From the NCBI RefSeq assembly GCF_014635885.1, contig NZ_BMDR01000012.1:24596-88595 (forward strand): 64,000 bases of DNA, in the 5' to 3' direction. Positions 1-8,812 of the stretch are shown piece by piece; within the stretch, counting starts at the first letter, position 1; each line of letters opens with the position of its first letter. Below the pieces are notes generated by a model that was given only the letters and a program-made list of their open reading frames with translations, was not told the origin of the DNA and did not search any database. The stretch is from Acinetobacter vivianii (GTDB taxonomy: Bacteria; Pseudomonadota; Gammaproteobacteria; Pseudomonadales; Moraxellaceae). A program made the position numbers and the translations under genes.

Positions 1-1126
1 TCACTGATTTCACATATTTTTGAATCGCATCACGTAATGGTTTGAAGTCCTGACCTTTACCTTGACCACCAAGGATCAAAGCCAGTTTGCCATTATTCAC
101 TTCAATTGCAGCACCCAGACCATCAATCGCAGCCAGTGTTGCACCGACATTGGTTCCTTTCGAATCATTATAATAACGAACACCATCAATGGATTGAACG
201 TACTCACAACGATGTTCAAGACCTTTAAAATGCTTTAACGTCTCCAGCATCGATGCCATAGGTAAACCAACGGCTTCACCCAACGCCAAACACGCCAACG
301 CATTGGCAACGTTATGCATGCCCTGAATGTACATCTCGGAAGTTTTCAGCAAACGCTCTCTGCCACGTGCCAGCCACATGCTGCCATCTGCATCACGTAA
401 CACACCGTATTGATTCAAATCAGGTGCATTCAAGCCAAAGCTCTGCATCGGTGTCACATCAGGCACTAGAGGACGGCTCAGATTATCATCACGGTTATAA
501 ACGACTTTTTTCACGCCTTGGAAAATGCGATGTTTGGCCTTGTGATAACCTAGCATATCACCATGACGATCTAGATGATCTTCGCTCATATTCAACACCA
601 CAGCAACTTCAGCATTCAAGTGTGATGTCGTTTCAAGCTGGAAGCTCGACAGTTCTAAAATAATTAATTCAGGTTGATCTTTTAATAAATCCAATGCGGG
701 ACGGCCCAGATTGCCACCTACAGCAACTTTTTTGCCTGCATCCTCTGCCATCAATCCAATTAAGGTCGTGACTGTACTTTTCGCATTTGATCCTGTAATC
801 GCAACAATCGGCACTTCTGTGGCACGGCGCAATAACTGAATATCACCGACGACTGGAATGCCTTTTTCAATCGCTTGTTGAATTTCTGGAAGTTGAGGTG
901 CCAGCCCTGGACTGAGAATAATTTCTTCTGCTTGTAATAAAAGATCCGTGTCCAGTTGACCAAAACTGGTACGCACACCTGCTGGAATCTGGTCATGTCC
1001 TGGCGGGGTTGCGCGCGAGTCTGTTACTGCAACTTGGTAGCCCTGTTCATGTAAAAAATTGACCGCGGATACACCGGAAATTCCCAAGCCAGCTACAACT
1101 TTTAATCCACCGCGCTGTATTAACAT
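1..1126 (-). CDS. murD: UDP-N-acetylmuramoylalanine--D-glutamate ligase, cut by the window edge
   Basis: MurD adds D-glutamate to UDP-MurNAc-L-alanine in the cytoplasmic stage of peptidoglycan synthesis. Translating the minus strand from the ATG at 1124-1126 gives a protein starting MLIQRGGLKVVAGLGISGVS, with the N-terminal Rossmann loop. The Mur-ligase ATP motif GSNAKST follows near residue 115, and the segments YYNDSKGTN and LILGGQGKGQDF mark the central and C-terminal domains. About 375 of the expected roughly 450 residues are inside the window; the last 70-75 lie beyond base 1. The reading frame is open to the edge. Identification is firm from motif order; whether the gene is intact outside the window cannot be seen. 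Confidence 0.95.
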   Translation of the reverse strand, partial: MLIQRGGLKVVAGLGISGVSAVNFLHEQGYQVAVTDSRATPPGHDQIPAGVRTSFGQLDTDLLLQAEEIILSPGLAPQLPEIQQAIEKGIPVVGDIQLLRRATEVPIVAITGSNAKSTVTTLIGLMAEDAGKKVAVGGNLGRPALDLLKDQPELIILELSSFQLETTSHLNAEVAVVLNMSEDHLDRHGDMLGYHKAKHRIFQGVKKVVYNRDDNLSRPLVPDVTPMQSFGLNAPDLNQYGVLRDADGSMWLARGRERLLKTSEMYIQGMHNVANALACLALGEAVGLPMASMLETLKHFKGLEHRCEYVQSIDGVRYYNDSKGTNVGATLAAIDGLGAAIEVNNGKLALILGGQGKGQDFKPLRDAIQKYVKSV

Positions 1127-1315
1127 TTTTGCCCCATTTTTTGCAGATCACAGAATGGCAAAAATGTTAGCACTTTACTGTTTTAAATGCTTTTTCAGTT
1201 TTGGTTTTATTCAATCTTTTTTGTGTCAGTGCGTAAAAGCTTAAACCGGTATAAAAAGACTAATCCCCAATAAAGTTAAGATCACAGCACCTAGCCAATC
1301 TATAGATTTAAATGC

Positions 1316-1531
1316 CTATTGCTTAAATTTAAGTTCAATTAATTCGGGTCTTAGCCATAGGTAAATCAAGATTAAACATGAAATAAGCCAAGAGAAGGTT
1401 TCTTTATAAATATTCAGACCTTTAGACAAAGCCGAAAGATAAAGGAAGGTCATCACTAGGATAAAGCCCAATAAAATCAATTTATGTTTAGAGCTTAATG
1501 ATTGTTTTTTATTAATCTGAGTCTGATTCAT
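1316..1531 (-). CDS. Small two-helix membrane protein, probably shortened by an in-frame stop
   Basis: A 71-residue hydrophobic protein of unknown function, with helices at about residues 17-37 (LILLGFILVMTFLYL) and 45-60. It ends LKFKQ followed by TAG at 1316-1318. The same frame then continues for 24 codons to TAA at 1241-1243 and encodes AFKSIDWLGAVILTLLGI, which itself looks like a third membrane helix. A full-length ancestor of about 96 residues is therefore likely, making this a truncated gene or one read through at amber. It lies downstream of the feo operon terminator and so is probably a separate transcript. I do not recognise the family. Confidence 0.5.
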   Translation of the reverse strand: MNQTQINKKQSLSSKHKLILLGFILVMTFLYLSALSKGLNIYKETFSWLISCLILIYLWLRPELIELKFKQ

Positions 1532-1543
1532 TTTTCTTGTTCC

Positions 1544-1570
1544 AAAAAAATACCCATCTTACGATGGGCA
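1544..1570 (-). terminator. Intrinsic terminator of the feo operon
   Basis: On the minus strand GCCCATC and GATGGGT form a stem around GTAA and are followed by a run of seven T. It lies just after the Cys-rich protein that ends the feoAB operon. Confidence 0.8.
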
Positions 1571-1582
1571 TTTTGAGTTTTA

Positions 1583-1834
1583 TCAACGCCATTTCACAGT
1601 TTGGACGGATTCTGTTTTTTTGCTTTCAGCCTCATCGGTTGAACAGCCACAGCTTCCACCACAACCAGCAACCATTTTAGGTTTTAACCATACCGCCAAA
1701 CGCTGCCAACCCAAACGCTGACATGCATTGGATAAGGCTAAAAATGCTGAACCCGCTGTTTGAGGAAATACCTTCTTAAAGACCACAACAGCACTCCACA
1801 GCACCAATACAGCAACAATCAAGTACTCAAACAT
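1583..1834 (-). CDS. FeoB-associated Cys-rich membrane protein (FeoC position)
   Basis: An 83-residue protein with one N-terminal membrane helix (residues 4-20), a basic stretch, and a cysteine cluster CGGSCGCS at about 58-65. This one-helix plus C-terminal cysteine layout is that of the small FeoB-associated Cys-rich proteins that replace FeoC in many bacteria. It follows feoB by 54 bp on the same strand, ahead of the operon terminator, so it probably assists or gates iron(II) import. The exact role of this family is not established; the cysteines may bind iron or a cluster. The family assignment comes from context and layout rather than a diagnostic motif. Confidence 0.75.
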   Translation of the reverse strand: MFEYLIVAVLVLWSAVVVFKKVFPQTAGSAFLALSNACQRLGWQRLAVWLKPKMVAGCGGSCGCSTDEAESKKTESVQTVKWR

Positions 1835-1888
1835 AAGCGTCTCTCCAGTGATTCCCTCCCTTTTTCAAGGGAGGTTGAGTAGGATTTC

Positions 1889-3742
1889 TTAACCCCAGAT
1901 GCGCGATGCAATCTGGTAGGTAAAGAAAGACATTAAATACGCCAGACCAAACAGGTAGGCAGTCATTATCGATACATGTTTCCATGAACCCGTTTCACGG
2001 CGTACAGTTGCCAAGGTCGCTAAACAATGTGGGGCATAAATGAACCACACCAATAAAGACAACCCTGTTGCCAATGACCAGCCAGAACCATCAGCACTGA
2101 TTAAATGCGAAAGACCTTGTGCAATTGCATCATCATCCGCACCTGATAAAGCATAAACCGTACCCAAAGCCGCAACTACGACTTCACGCGCAGCCATTGC
2201 AGGTATTAACGCAACCACGATTTGCCAGTTAAAACCAACAGGTGCAAAGATTGGCTGGAGCAAATGACCCAACATCCCTGCAAAACTATAATCGATGTCA
2301 GGTAAAGTTGCCCCGTCTGGCGCTTGCGGGAAAGTACATAAGAACCAAAGTAAAATCGATAGGGCAAAGATAATGCCACCTACACGTTTTAAAAATATCT
2401 TACCGCGATCCAGCAAGCCAATCCCAACACTTCTAATATCCGGAATACGGTAGCTTGGCAATTCAAGTAAAAGCGCATGTTGTGATTTATCTTTCTGCAA
2501 AAATTTCATCACGATTGCCACACAGAGCGCACTGACAATACCAGACATGTACAAACCGAATAATACGAGGCCTTGCAGGTTGAAAATGCCCCATACCGTT
2601 TGACTTGGAATAAAAGCTGCAATCAATAAAGCATAGACAGGCAAACGTGCAGAACAGGTCATCAATGGTGCAACCATAATCGTGGTAAAGCGATCACGTG
2701 GATCACTGATACTACGGGTGGCCATGATGCCGGGTACCGCACAGGCAAAGCTTGAAAGTAATGGAATAAAGGCACGACCACTTAGGCCTGCTTTAAACAT
2801 CAATTTATCAAGTAAAAACGCTGCACGAGGTAAATAACCAGATTCTTCTAAAACCAAAATAAAGAAGAATAAAATCAAGATTTGTGGCAAGAACACAACC
2901 ACACTACCCGCACCCGCAATAATCCCGTCAACCACCAAACTATGTAGCAAAGGCTGAGAGATATGCTCGCCTAATGCTTCACCGAACCATGCAAAGAACT
3001 CTTCAATTCCATCCATAAACGGTGCCGCCCAAGCAAACACTGCCTGGAAGACGATAAACATCATGATTGCAAGGCTAAGTAACCCGAGAACAGGATGTAA
3101 GAAAATTTTATCGAGGAAATCAGTACGTTTGTCTTCCTGATCAGCAAAGTTCACCACATCTTTGAAAATAACTTCAATTTTTTGATGGTGATTACCGGTC
3201 AAACCACTTAGCTCAGTCTTCGGAACAGCATATTTTTCCTGATCCAAGGCATGTAACAGGTTTTCGATACCTGAGTTACGCACCGCGACGGTTTCAACAA
3301 CAGGAACACCTAAACGCTCAGAAAGCTTTTGTGTATTGATCTGGATACCACGACGACGCGCTTCATCCATCATGTTTAACACAACGAGGATCGGACGACC
3401 CAACTCAATCACTTCAAGCACGAGACCCAAATGTAGTTTTAAGTTCGTCGCATCCACCACACACAAGAAAGCATCTTGCTGACCTTCTTCAGCAATTTTG
3501 CCCTGACAAACATCACGGGTAATTTCTTCATCTGGACTCGTAGCTTGTAAGCTATAGGTCCCAGGCAAATCCAGCACACGCACGGATTTTCCAGAAGGAA
3601 GCTGAAAATGTCCAACTTTACGTTCAACTGTCACACCCGCATAGTTGGCAACTTTTTGGCGTGTTCCAGTTAAATGGTTAAATAAAGATGTCTTACCGCA
3701 GTTTGGATTTCCCACAAGGGCAACACGTAACGCATCACTCAT
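1889..3742 (-). CDS. feoB: Ferrous iron transport protein B
   Basis: FeoB is the inner-membrane iron(II) permease, with a cytoplasmic G domain. Residues 11-18 GNPNCGKT form the P loop, DLPGTYS at about 58-64 is G3, and NMMD near 123 is G4. A helical guanine-dissociation-inhibitor region follows, and then multiple membrane helices with the two gate repeats; the second half carries CSARLPVYALL, a conserved FeoB signature. At 617 residues it is a compact FeoB, shorter than the E. coli protein of about 770 residues, as expected where the C-terminal extension is replaced by a separate small Cys-rich protein. Its ATG overlaps the feoA stop (ATGA), so translation is probably coupled. Confidence 0.97.
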   Translation of the reverse strand: MSDALRVALVGNPNCGKTSLFNHLTGTRQKVANYAGVTVERKVGHFQLPSGKSVRVLDLPGTYSLQATSPDEEITRDVCQGKIAEEGQQDAFLCVVDATNLKLHLGLVLEVIELGRPILVVLNMMDEARRRGIQINTQKLSERLGVPVVETVAVRNSGIENLLHALDQEKYAVPKTELSGLTGNHHQKIEVIFKDVVNFADQEDKRTDFLDKIFLHPVLGLLSLAIMMFIVFQAVFAWAAPFMDGIEEFFAWFGEALGEHISQPLLHSLVVDGIIAGAGSVVVFLPQILILFFFILVLEESGYLPRAAFLLDKLMFKAGLSGRAFIPLLSSFACAVPGIMATRSISDPRDRFTTIMVAPLMTCSARLPVYALLIAAFIPSQTVWGIFNLQGLVLFGLYMSGIVSALCVAIVMKFLQKDKSQHALLLELPSYRIPDIRSVGIGLLDRGKIFLKRVGGIIFALSILLWFLCTFPQAPDGATLPDIDYSFAGMLGHLLQPIFAPVGFNWQIVVALIPAMAAREVVVAALGTVYALSGADDDAIAQGLSHLISADGSGWSLATGLSLLVWFIYAPHCLATLATVRRETGSWKHVSIMTAYLFGLAYLMSFFTYQIASRIWG

Positions 3743-3999
3743 GCAGGTGCTCCTTCAAGTTGAATTTCAATTTTATCAGCTTCCGCTTTTCGTAACGCAA
3801 AACGCGTAAAACCGAGCTGGATTAGAATCGGATCACCACCAAAAATACCTTTGGTAATCACTTGCACTTGTGTACCAGGCACAAAGCCTAAACTTTCTAA
3901 ACGAACCGCAACTAAATCTGGCTGTTCTGTCTCATCGACCAAGCGATTCACTTTCGTGATCACCGCTACTTGCTTGACTTTTAATGCTGACAATCGCAC
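3739..3999 (-). CDS. feoA: Ferrous iron transport protein A
   Basis: An 86-residue SH3-like cytoplasmic protein that partners FeoB in iron(II) uptake. The segment RLESLGFVPGTQVQVITKG matches the FeoA core, in which a glycine-rich turn sits between beta strands. It is the first gene of the feo operon, overlaps feoB by four bases, and has a Fur-box-like site about 40 bp upstream of its start. The length is typical of the family. Confidence 0.93.
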   Translation of the reverse strand: MRLSALKVKQVAVITKVNRLVDETEQPDLVAVRLESLGFVPGTQVQVITKGIFGGDPILIQLGFTRFALRKAEADKIEIQLEGAPA

Positions 4000-4036
4000 C
4001 GCTCTAACCCTTTACTCTCTTTATTATAGTATACAA

Positions 4037-4055
4037 GCAAATGAGAATAATTACC
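4037..4055 (-). promoter_or_regulatory. Fur box upstream of feoA
   Basis: The minus strand reads GGTAATTATTCTCATTTGC, which matches the 19-bp Fur consensus GATAATGATAATCATTATC at 13 of 19 positions. It lies 38 bp before the feoA start. Iron repression of feo is well known in gamma-proteobacteria; operation here is inferred. Confidence 0.7.
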
Positions 4056-4148
4056 AAAAACAATCTCAATGGCATTTACGCTTTTGACAGATCGACAACA
4101 ATTCATTTTTCTTTTACAGTGCAAACAAGAAAGTTCAGTAACTCCATT

Positions 4149-5069
4149 ATGTTAAATAAAAAACCGCGAATTCCTACAGCCGTTAATATTCCAGAACATC
4201 TCGGATTTTTACAGGGCTTTCGTGATTATTTAGTTGCTCAAACGGTGAGCCCACATACCCGTAATGCTTATTTATCTGACCTGATCCAATGTAGTGAATT
4301 ACATCAAAAAACAGCCTTACCAGAATGGTCCAGTGACGATATAGCAGATGTACTGATTGCCCTGACCAAAGCTGGTAAAAGTCCCCGCTCCATTGCACGC
4401 TGCCTTTCTGCCTTAAGACAATTTTATAAATTTTTACGAGAACAAAAACTCAGGGACGATAATCCCGTTGCGACATATCATTCTCCTAAAATTGGTCGGG
4501 CCTTACCCAAAGATTTGTCTGAGCAAGATGTTGAAGCATTAATTAATGCTCCTGATACCAACACTGCACTCGGTCTACGCGATCGTGCCATGTTCGAAGT
4601 GCTGTATGCCTGTGGATTACGCGTATCAGAATTACTTAACCTGAAACTTGAACTGATCAATTTAAAACAAGGCTACTTACGGATTACAGGTAAAGGGAAT
4701 AAAGAACGTCTGGTTCCTCTGGGTCAATTTGCCTGTGACTGGATTGAAAAATATTTGATGGAATCGCGCCCGCAACTGTATAAAAGCAGTACCGATTATT
4801 TATTTCTGACTCAGCACGGCGGCATCATGAGTCGTCAGAATTTCTGGTACGCAATTAAACGTTATGCCTTACAGGCCAATATTCAAGCCGAGTTATCACC
4901 ACACACCTTACGCCATGCCTTTGCAACTCATTTACTCAATCATGGGGCAGATTTACGTGTGGTACAGATGTTACTGGGTCATAGCGATCTTTCCACCACG
5001 CAAATTTATACCCATGTGGCGCAGCACCGTATGCAAGAGTTACATGGTAAATACCATCCACGGGGTTAA
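4149..5069 (+). CDS. xerD: Tyrosine recombinase XerD
   Basis: XerD works with XerC at dif sites to resolve chromosome dimers. The 306-residue protein has an N-terminal SAM-like core-binding domain (about 20-105) and a C-terminal catalytic domain with Arg158 in CGLRVSELL, Lys182, His252 and Arg255 in SPHTLRHAFATHLL, His278 in LLGHSDLSTTQIY, and the nucleophile Tyr287. I chose the ATG at 4149 because the open frame upstream crosses the Fur site and adds sequence unlike the family. XerD rather than XerC is supported by the dsbC neighbour, since xerD-dsbC is conserved in gamma-proteobacteria. Confidence 0.93.
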   Translation: MLNKKPRIPTAVNIPEHLGFLQGFRDYLVAQTVSPHTRNAYLSDLIQCSELHQKTALPEWSSDDIADVLIALTKAGKSPRSIARCLSALRQFYKFLREQKLRDDNPVATYHSPKIGRALPKDLSEQDVEALINAPDTNTALGLRDRAMFEVLYACGLRVSELLNLKLELINLKQGYLRITGKGNKERLVPLGQFACDWIEKYLMESRPQLYKSSTDYLFLTQHGGIMSRQNFWYAIKRYALQANIQAELSPHTLRHAFATHLLNHGADLRVVQMLLGHSDLSTTQIYTHVAQHRMQELHGKYHPRG

Positions 5070-5194
5070 AACGACCTTCTGTCTTGGATCAGGCTAAAAC
5101 TTGATTCCGTTCACACAGCATCAGCAAGATTTAACGAAGTGATTCATTTTTTTTGTTATGCTAAAGCCCTTAAATACGTACAAAAAGGTCCTAT

Positions 5195-6010
5195 ATGTTG
5201 TTTACTCGGTCTCAGCTTGTAATTGCTTGTACATTAGCATCAACATTATTAGTCAGTGCTTGCTCAAAAGAAAATTCAGCACAAAAACAAGATGCACTCA
5301 CAGCAAGTGCACCTGCGACAGGTGAAGCTTCAACCTTAAATGAACGCAATGCACAGCAGCGTTTAGTGTCTACATTAGAAAAACATTTCAAGACAGCCAA
5401 CATCAATGCCAAAATTCTTGCCGTCAAAAAAACTGAAGTACCTAACCTGTTCTGGGTAAGTCTGGAAGGGATGGGCTCAGTCTATGCAACTGCTGATGGC
5501 CAGTACATTATTCAAGGTGATGTGGTGCGTTTAGGTGACAAACAACTGCATAATGTGAGCGATGCATTACAAGCAACCGAAAATAAAAAGCATTTAGCTT
5601 CACTCAAAACTGAAGACTTGATCGTTTACCCGGCACAAGGGGGTAAAGCCAAGCACGTGATTTATGTGTTCACCGATTCAAGCTGTCCGTATTGCCATAA
5701 ACTGCATGAACACTTGGCTGAAATTAATGCCAAAGGAATTGAAGTGCGTTATATCGCATGGCCACGTGGCGAACAATTCATGCCAACCATGCAGGCAATC
5801 TGGTGTAGCAAAGATCGTAAGGCGGCATTTGAGCAAGCAACTCAAGGTGTAGCTGTAAATGCAGCAGAATGTAAGAATCCAGTTCGTGATCAATACCAAT
5901 TGGGTCTAAACATGGGCGTAAATGGCACACCAGCGATTTATAACGTTGAAGGTGAATATTTAGGTGGCTATATGACACCTGAAGAAATTGTTCAACGCTT
6001 AAACAAATAA
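5195..6010 (+). CDS. dsbC: DsbC-type disulfide isomerase, predicted lipoprotein
   Basis: A periplasmic thiol:disulfide isomerase of 271 residues. An N-terminal dimerisation domain (about 50-120) precedes a thioredoxin fold with the active site CPYC at 164-167, the cis-proline segment NGTPAIY, and two further cysteines (IWCSKD and AAECKN) matching the structural disulfide of DsbC. The signal sequence ends LLVSAC with Cys23 in a lipobox, so this DsbC is probably membrane-anchored rather than soluble as in E. coli. It follows xerD by 125 bp. Confidence 0.92.
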   Translation: MLFTRSQLVIACTLASTLLVSACSKENSAQKQDALTASAPATGEASTLNERNAQQRLVSTLEKHFKTANINAKILAVKKTEVPNLFWVSLEGMGSVYATADGQYIIQGDVVRLGDKQLHNVSDALQATENKKHLASLKTEDLIVYPAQGGKAKHVIYVFTDSSCPYCHKLHEHLAEINAKGIEVRYIAWPRGEQFMPTMQAIWCSKDRKAAFEQATQGVAVNAAECKNPVRDQYQLGLNMGVNGTPAIYNVEGEYLGGYMTPEEIVQRLNK

Positions 6011-6139
6011 GCTAAAAATCCTTTTCAAAATCACAAAGACTCGGGTGACAGATTAAAGATGATCTTAGCCCTAGTGTCTCTGCATTTTTTTAGCTATGAT
6101 CAAGCTTCATTAAAATGATTGAATATAATGGAGTGTGAC

Positions 6140-7441
6140 GTGAAACCAGTTCGTCTGGCGATACTCGGTCTTGGTACTGTAGGTGGTGGAGCCCTTAAAT
6201 TACTACAAGAAAATGCTGCGGAAATTAAACGCCGTACCGGTCGAGAAATTCAAATTACACACGTAGGCACACGCCGTCCACGTCCAGATTTACAACTCGA
6301 AGGGATCAAACAAAGTGATGACTTGATGGAGATCGTACGTCAACCTGATGTTGATGTAGTGGTCGAAGTCATGGGTGGTATTCATCCTGCTTATGAAGTC
6401 ATCATGGAAGCCATTAAACATGGCAAACAGGTTGTGACTGCTAACAAAGCGTTACTTGCTGAACATGGTAATGAGCTATTTAAGGCAGCAGAAGACAACG
6501 CTGTGCAGATTGCTTATGAAGCAGCAGTTGCTGGTGGTATCCCTATCATTAAAGTCATCCGTGAAGGTCTTGCAGCCAACCATATCGAATGGCTTGCTGG
6601 CATCATTAACGGTACAGGCAACTTCATTCTGACTGAAATGCGTGAAAAAGGTCGTGCCTTTGAAGATGTGTTAAAAGAAGCGCAAGAACTTGGTTATGCT
6701 GAAGCTGATCCTACCTTTGATGTTGAAGGCATTGATGCTGCACACAAACTCACCATTTTGGCTTCATGTGCATTTGGTATTCCTTTACAGTTCAATAAGG
6801 TCTATACCGAAGGCATCAGCAAAATCACAGCTCAAGATGTAAAATATGCAGAAGAACTTGGTTTCCGTATCAAGCACTTAGGTATTGCACGTCGCGCTGA
6901 CAAAGGCATTGAGCTACGTGTACACCCAACCCTGATTCCTGCGGAAGAATTGATTGCCAATGTCAATGGCGTTAAGAATGCCGTCTTGGTTCAAGCCAAT
7001 GCCGTTGGCCCAACGCTATACTACGGCGCAGGTGCAGGTGCAGGCCCAACCGCCTCTGCTGTCGTTGCTGACGTGATTGATATCGTACGTGATATTTCGT
7101 ATACCGAAGATGGCGCAGGAACAATTCCTCAACTTGCCTTTGAAGCACTCACCAATGTGCCAATCCTCAGCCGCGAAGAAATGACCACGGGTTATTACAT
7201 TCGCCTTAATGCTGAAGACCAAACAGGTGTATTGGCAGATGTAACTACTATTCTTAGCCGTGCAGGCATCAGTATTGATGCCATCATGCAGCAATCACGC
7301 TTAAAAGACCTGATTCCAATCGTGATTTTAACAGATCCGATCGTTGAATCTAAAATGGACGAAGCGCTTGCACAAATTCAAGCATTACCTGCAATTCGTG
7401 GCGAAATCGTGAGAATTCGTTTAGAATCGCTCGATAGTTAA
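6140..7441 (+). CDS. hom: Homoserine dehydrogenase
   Basis: Reduces aspartate semialdehyde to homoserine with NAD(P)H, the branch point to threonine and methionine. The Rossmann loop GLGTVGGG lies near residue 10, the catalytic domain carries NKALLAEHG and the INGTGNFILTEM segment, and an ACT regulatory domain (about 350-433, starting near YYIRLNAEDQTGVLADV) gives threonine feedback. The open frame reaches a TTG at 6119 and an ATG at 6128, but GGAG at 6130-6133 sits six bases before a GTG at 6140, giving the family-typical N terminus MKPVRLAILGLG and 433 residues. It precedes thrC on the same strand. Confidence 0.95.
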   Translation: MKPVRLAILGLGTVGGGALKLLQENAAEIKRRTGREIQITHVGTRRPRPDLQLEGIKQSDDLMEIVRQPDVDVVVEVMGGIHPAYEVIMEAIKHGKQVVTANKALLAEHGNELFKAAEDNAVQIAYEAAVAGGIPIIKVIREGLAANHIEWLAGIINGTGNFILTEMREKGRAFEDVLKEAQELGYAEADPTFDVEGIDAAHKLTILASCAFGIPLQFNKVYTEGISKITAQDVKYAEELGFRIKHLGIARRADKGIELRVHPTLIPAEELIANVNGVKNAVLVQANAVGPTLYYGAGAGAGPTASAVVADVIDIVRDISYTEDGAGTIPQLAFEALTNVPILSREEMTTGYYIRLNAEDQTGVLADVTTILSRAGISIDAIMQQSRLKDLIPIVILTDPIVESKMDEALAQIQALPAIRGEIVRIRLESLDS

Positions 7442-7448
7442 TCAGTTT

Positions 7449-7523
7449 AAATCCTCTCACCCTTCTTCATTCAAGAATGGAACTGCTCTCTTTTGAAAGG
7501 GAGCTTGTTGAGCGGGATTTTTT
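7449..7523 (+). terminator. Possible attenuator structure between hom and thrC
   Basis: An outer stem (AAATCCT at 7449-7455 with GGGATTT at 7514-7520) encloses an inner hairpin (GCTCTCTT with AAGGGAGC around TTGA), and the last arm runs into TTTTTT. It could attenuate transcription between the two threonine genes. The outer stem is short and the call is tentative. Confidence 0.3.
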
Positions 7524-7548
7524 CTCTACCTTATATTGGAACACCATC

Positions 7549-8688
7549 ATGTCGAATGCCAATCGTTATACTGGTCTTGTAGATCGTTATCGTGACCGTT
7601 TACCTGTGTCTGCAACTACACGCGCAATTTCTTTAGGTGAAGGTAATACTCCACTGATTAAACTAGAGAACATTCCACGTATTATTGGCAAAAACGTCGA
7701 AATCTATGTGAAATACGAAGGTCTGAACCCAACCGGTTCTTTTAAAGACCGTGGTATGACCATGGCGGTGACCAAAGCAGTTGAAGAAGGCTCTAAAGCG
7801 ATTATCTGTGCATCTACAGGCAATACTTCAGCAGCCGCGGCAGCCTATGCAGCTCGTGCAGGTATCAAAGCATTCGTCTTGATCCCTGAAGGCAAAATTG
7901 CGATGGGTAAAATGGCGCAGGCAATGATGTACGGCGCGATCACCATGCAAATCCGTGGTAACTTCGACGATGGTATGCGTTTGGTCAAAGAAGTTGCTGA
8001 TCAGGCACCTGTCACGATTGTAAACTCGATCAACCCGTATCGTTTGCAAGGTCAAAAAACCATTGCTTATGAAATCGTAGAAGCATTGGGTCGTGCACCT
8101 GATTACCACTGCTTGCCTGTCGGTAACGCGGGTAACATCACCGCACACTGGATGGGTTATACCGAAGCTGTAGCAAACCAACCTGCGGATCAGTTCGAAC
8201 AAGTCATTTATGATGCGGCTACAGATCAGTTCACAGGTCCTAAACCAGAAGGCCTACCAACCATGGTTGGTTACCAAGCTTCTGGCGCTGCACCATTCTT
8301 ACGTGGTGCACCTGTTGAAAATCCTGAAACAGTTGCAACTGCAATCCGTATCGGTAATCCACAGAGCTGGAACCATGCTAAAGCAGTAGTACGTGACTCT
8401 AAAGGCTGGTTCGATGAGCTTCAAGACAGCGAAATCTTGGAAGCACAGCGCTTACTTTCAATGTACGAAGGCGTATTTGTAGAACCTGCTTCTGCCGCTT
8501 CAATTGGCGGTGCAATCCGTGACATCAAGGCAGGTAAAATTGCTGAAGGTTCTGTGATTGTATGTACCGTGACAGGTAACGGCTTAAAAGATCCAGATAC
8601 TGCAATCAAGCAATGTGCCGATGCAGTGATGTTGTCAATTGATGCAACAATGGATCAGGTTAAAGACTCGATTCTTTCAAATATGTAA
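7549..8688 (+). CDS. thrC: Threonine synthase
   Basis: A PLP enzyme that converts O-phosphohomoserine to threonine, the last step after hom and homoserine kinase. The PLP lysine is Lys66 in NPTGSFKDRGM; the phosphate-binding loop SVGNAGN-like segment is LPVGNAGNITA, and CASTGNTSAAAAAYAARAG is the substrate loop. The open frame starts at 7477, but the first 24 codons cross the hom-thrC hairpin and do not resemble the family, so the ATG at 7549 is preferred (379 residues). The neighbour hom supports the function. Confidence 0.95.
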   Translation: MSNANRYTGLVDRYRDRLPVSATTRAISLGEGNTPLIKLENIPRIIGKNVEIYVKYEGLNPTGSFKDRGMTMAVTKAVEEGSKAIICASTGNTSAAAAAYAARAGIKAFVLIPEGKIAMGKMAQAMMYGAITMQIRGNFDDGMRLVKEVADQAPVTIVNSINPYRLQGQKTIAYEIVEALGRAPDYHCLPVGNAGNITAHWMGYTEAVANQPADQFEQVIYDAATDQFTGPKPEGLPTMVGYQASGAAPFLRGAPVENPETVATAIRIGNPQSWNHAKAVVRDSKGWFDELQDSEILEAQRLLSMYEGVFVEPASAASIGGAIRDIKAGKIAEGSVIVCTVTGNGLKDPDTAIKQCADAVMLSIDATMDQVKDSILSNM

Positions 8689-8704
8689 GAATAAATTCTG
8701 AAAT

Positions 8705-8737
8705 AAAAAAACCAGTTGCCTGCAACTGGTTTTTTTA
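8705..8737 (+). terminator. Terminator after thrC
   Basis: ACCAGTTGC and GCAACTGGT form a perfect stem at 8711-8730, followed by TTTTTT. Confidence 0.9.
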
Positions 8738-8770
8738 TGCGTTCACTCAAGATCACTAATTTTTAACGAT

Positions 8771-8800
8771 AAAAAAACGCTTCATCATGAAGCGTTTTTA
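8771..8800 (-). terminator. Terminator after pbpG
   Basis: A hairpin of AAAACGCTTC and GAAGCGTTTT with A and T runs on either side, 12 bp beyond the pbpG stop codon. Confidence 0.85.
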
Positions 8801-8812
8801 CATCAAGCGGGA

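Noticed and set aside
367..663. 98-codon plus-strand frame opposite murD
   Set aside because: Antisense shadow of murD; no ribosome-binding site or recognisable sequence.
4041..4148. Upstream extension of xerD from ATG at 4041
   Set aside because: It crosses the Fur site and the sequence is unlike the XerD N terminus; the ATG at 4149 fits the family.
7477..7548. Upstream extension of thrC
   Set aside because: Crosses the hom-thrC hairpin and does not resemble threonine synthase.
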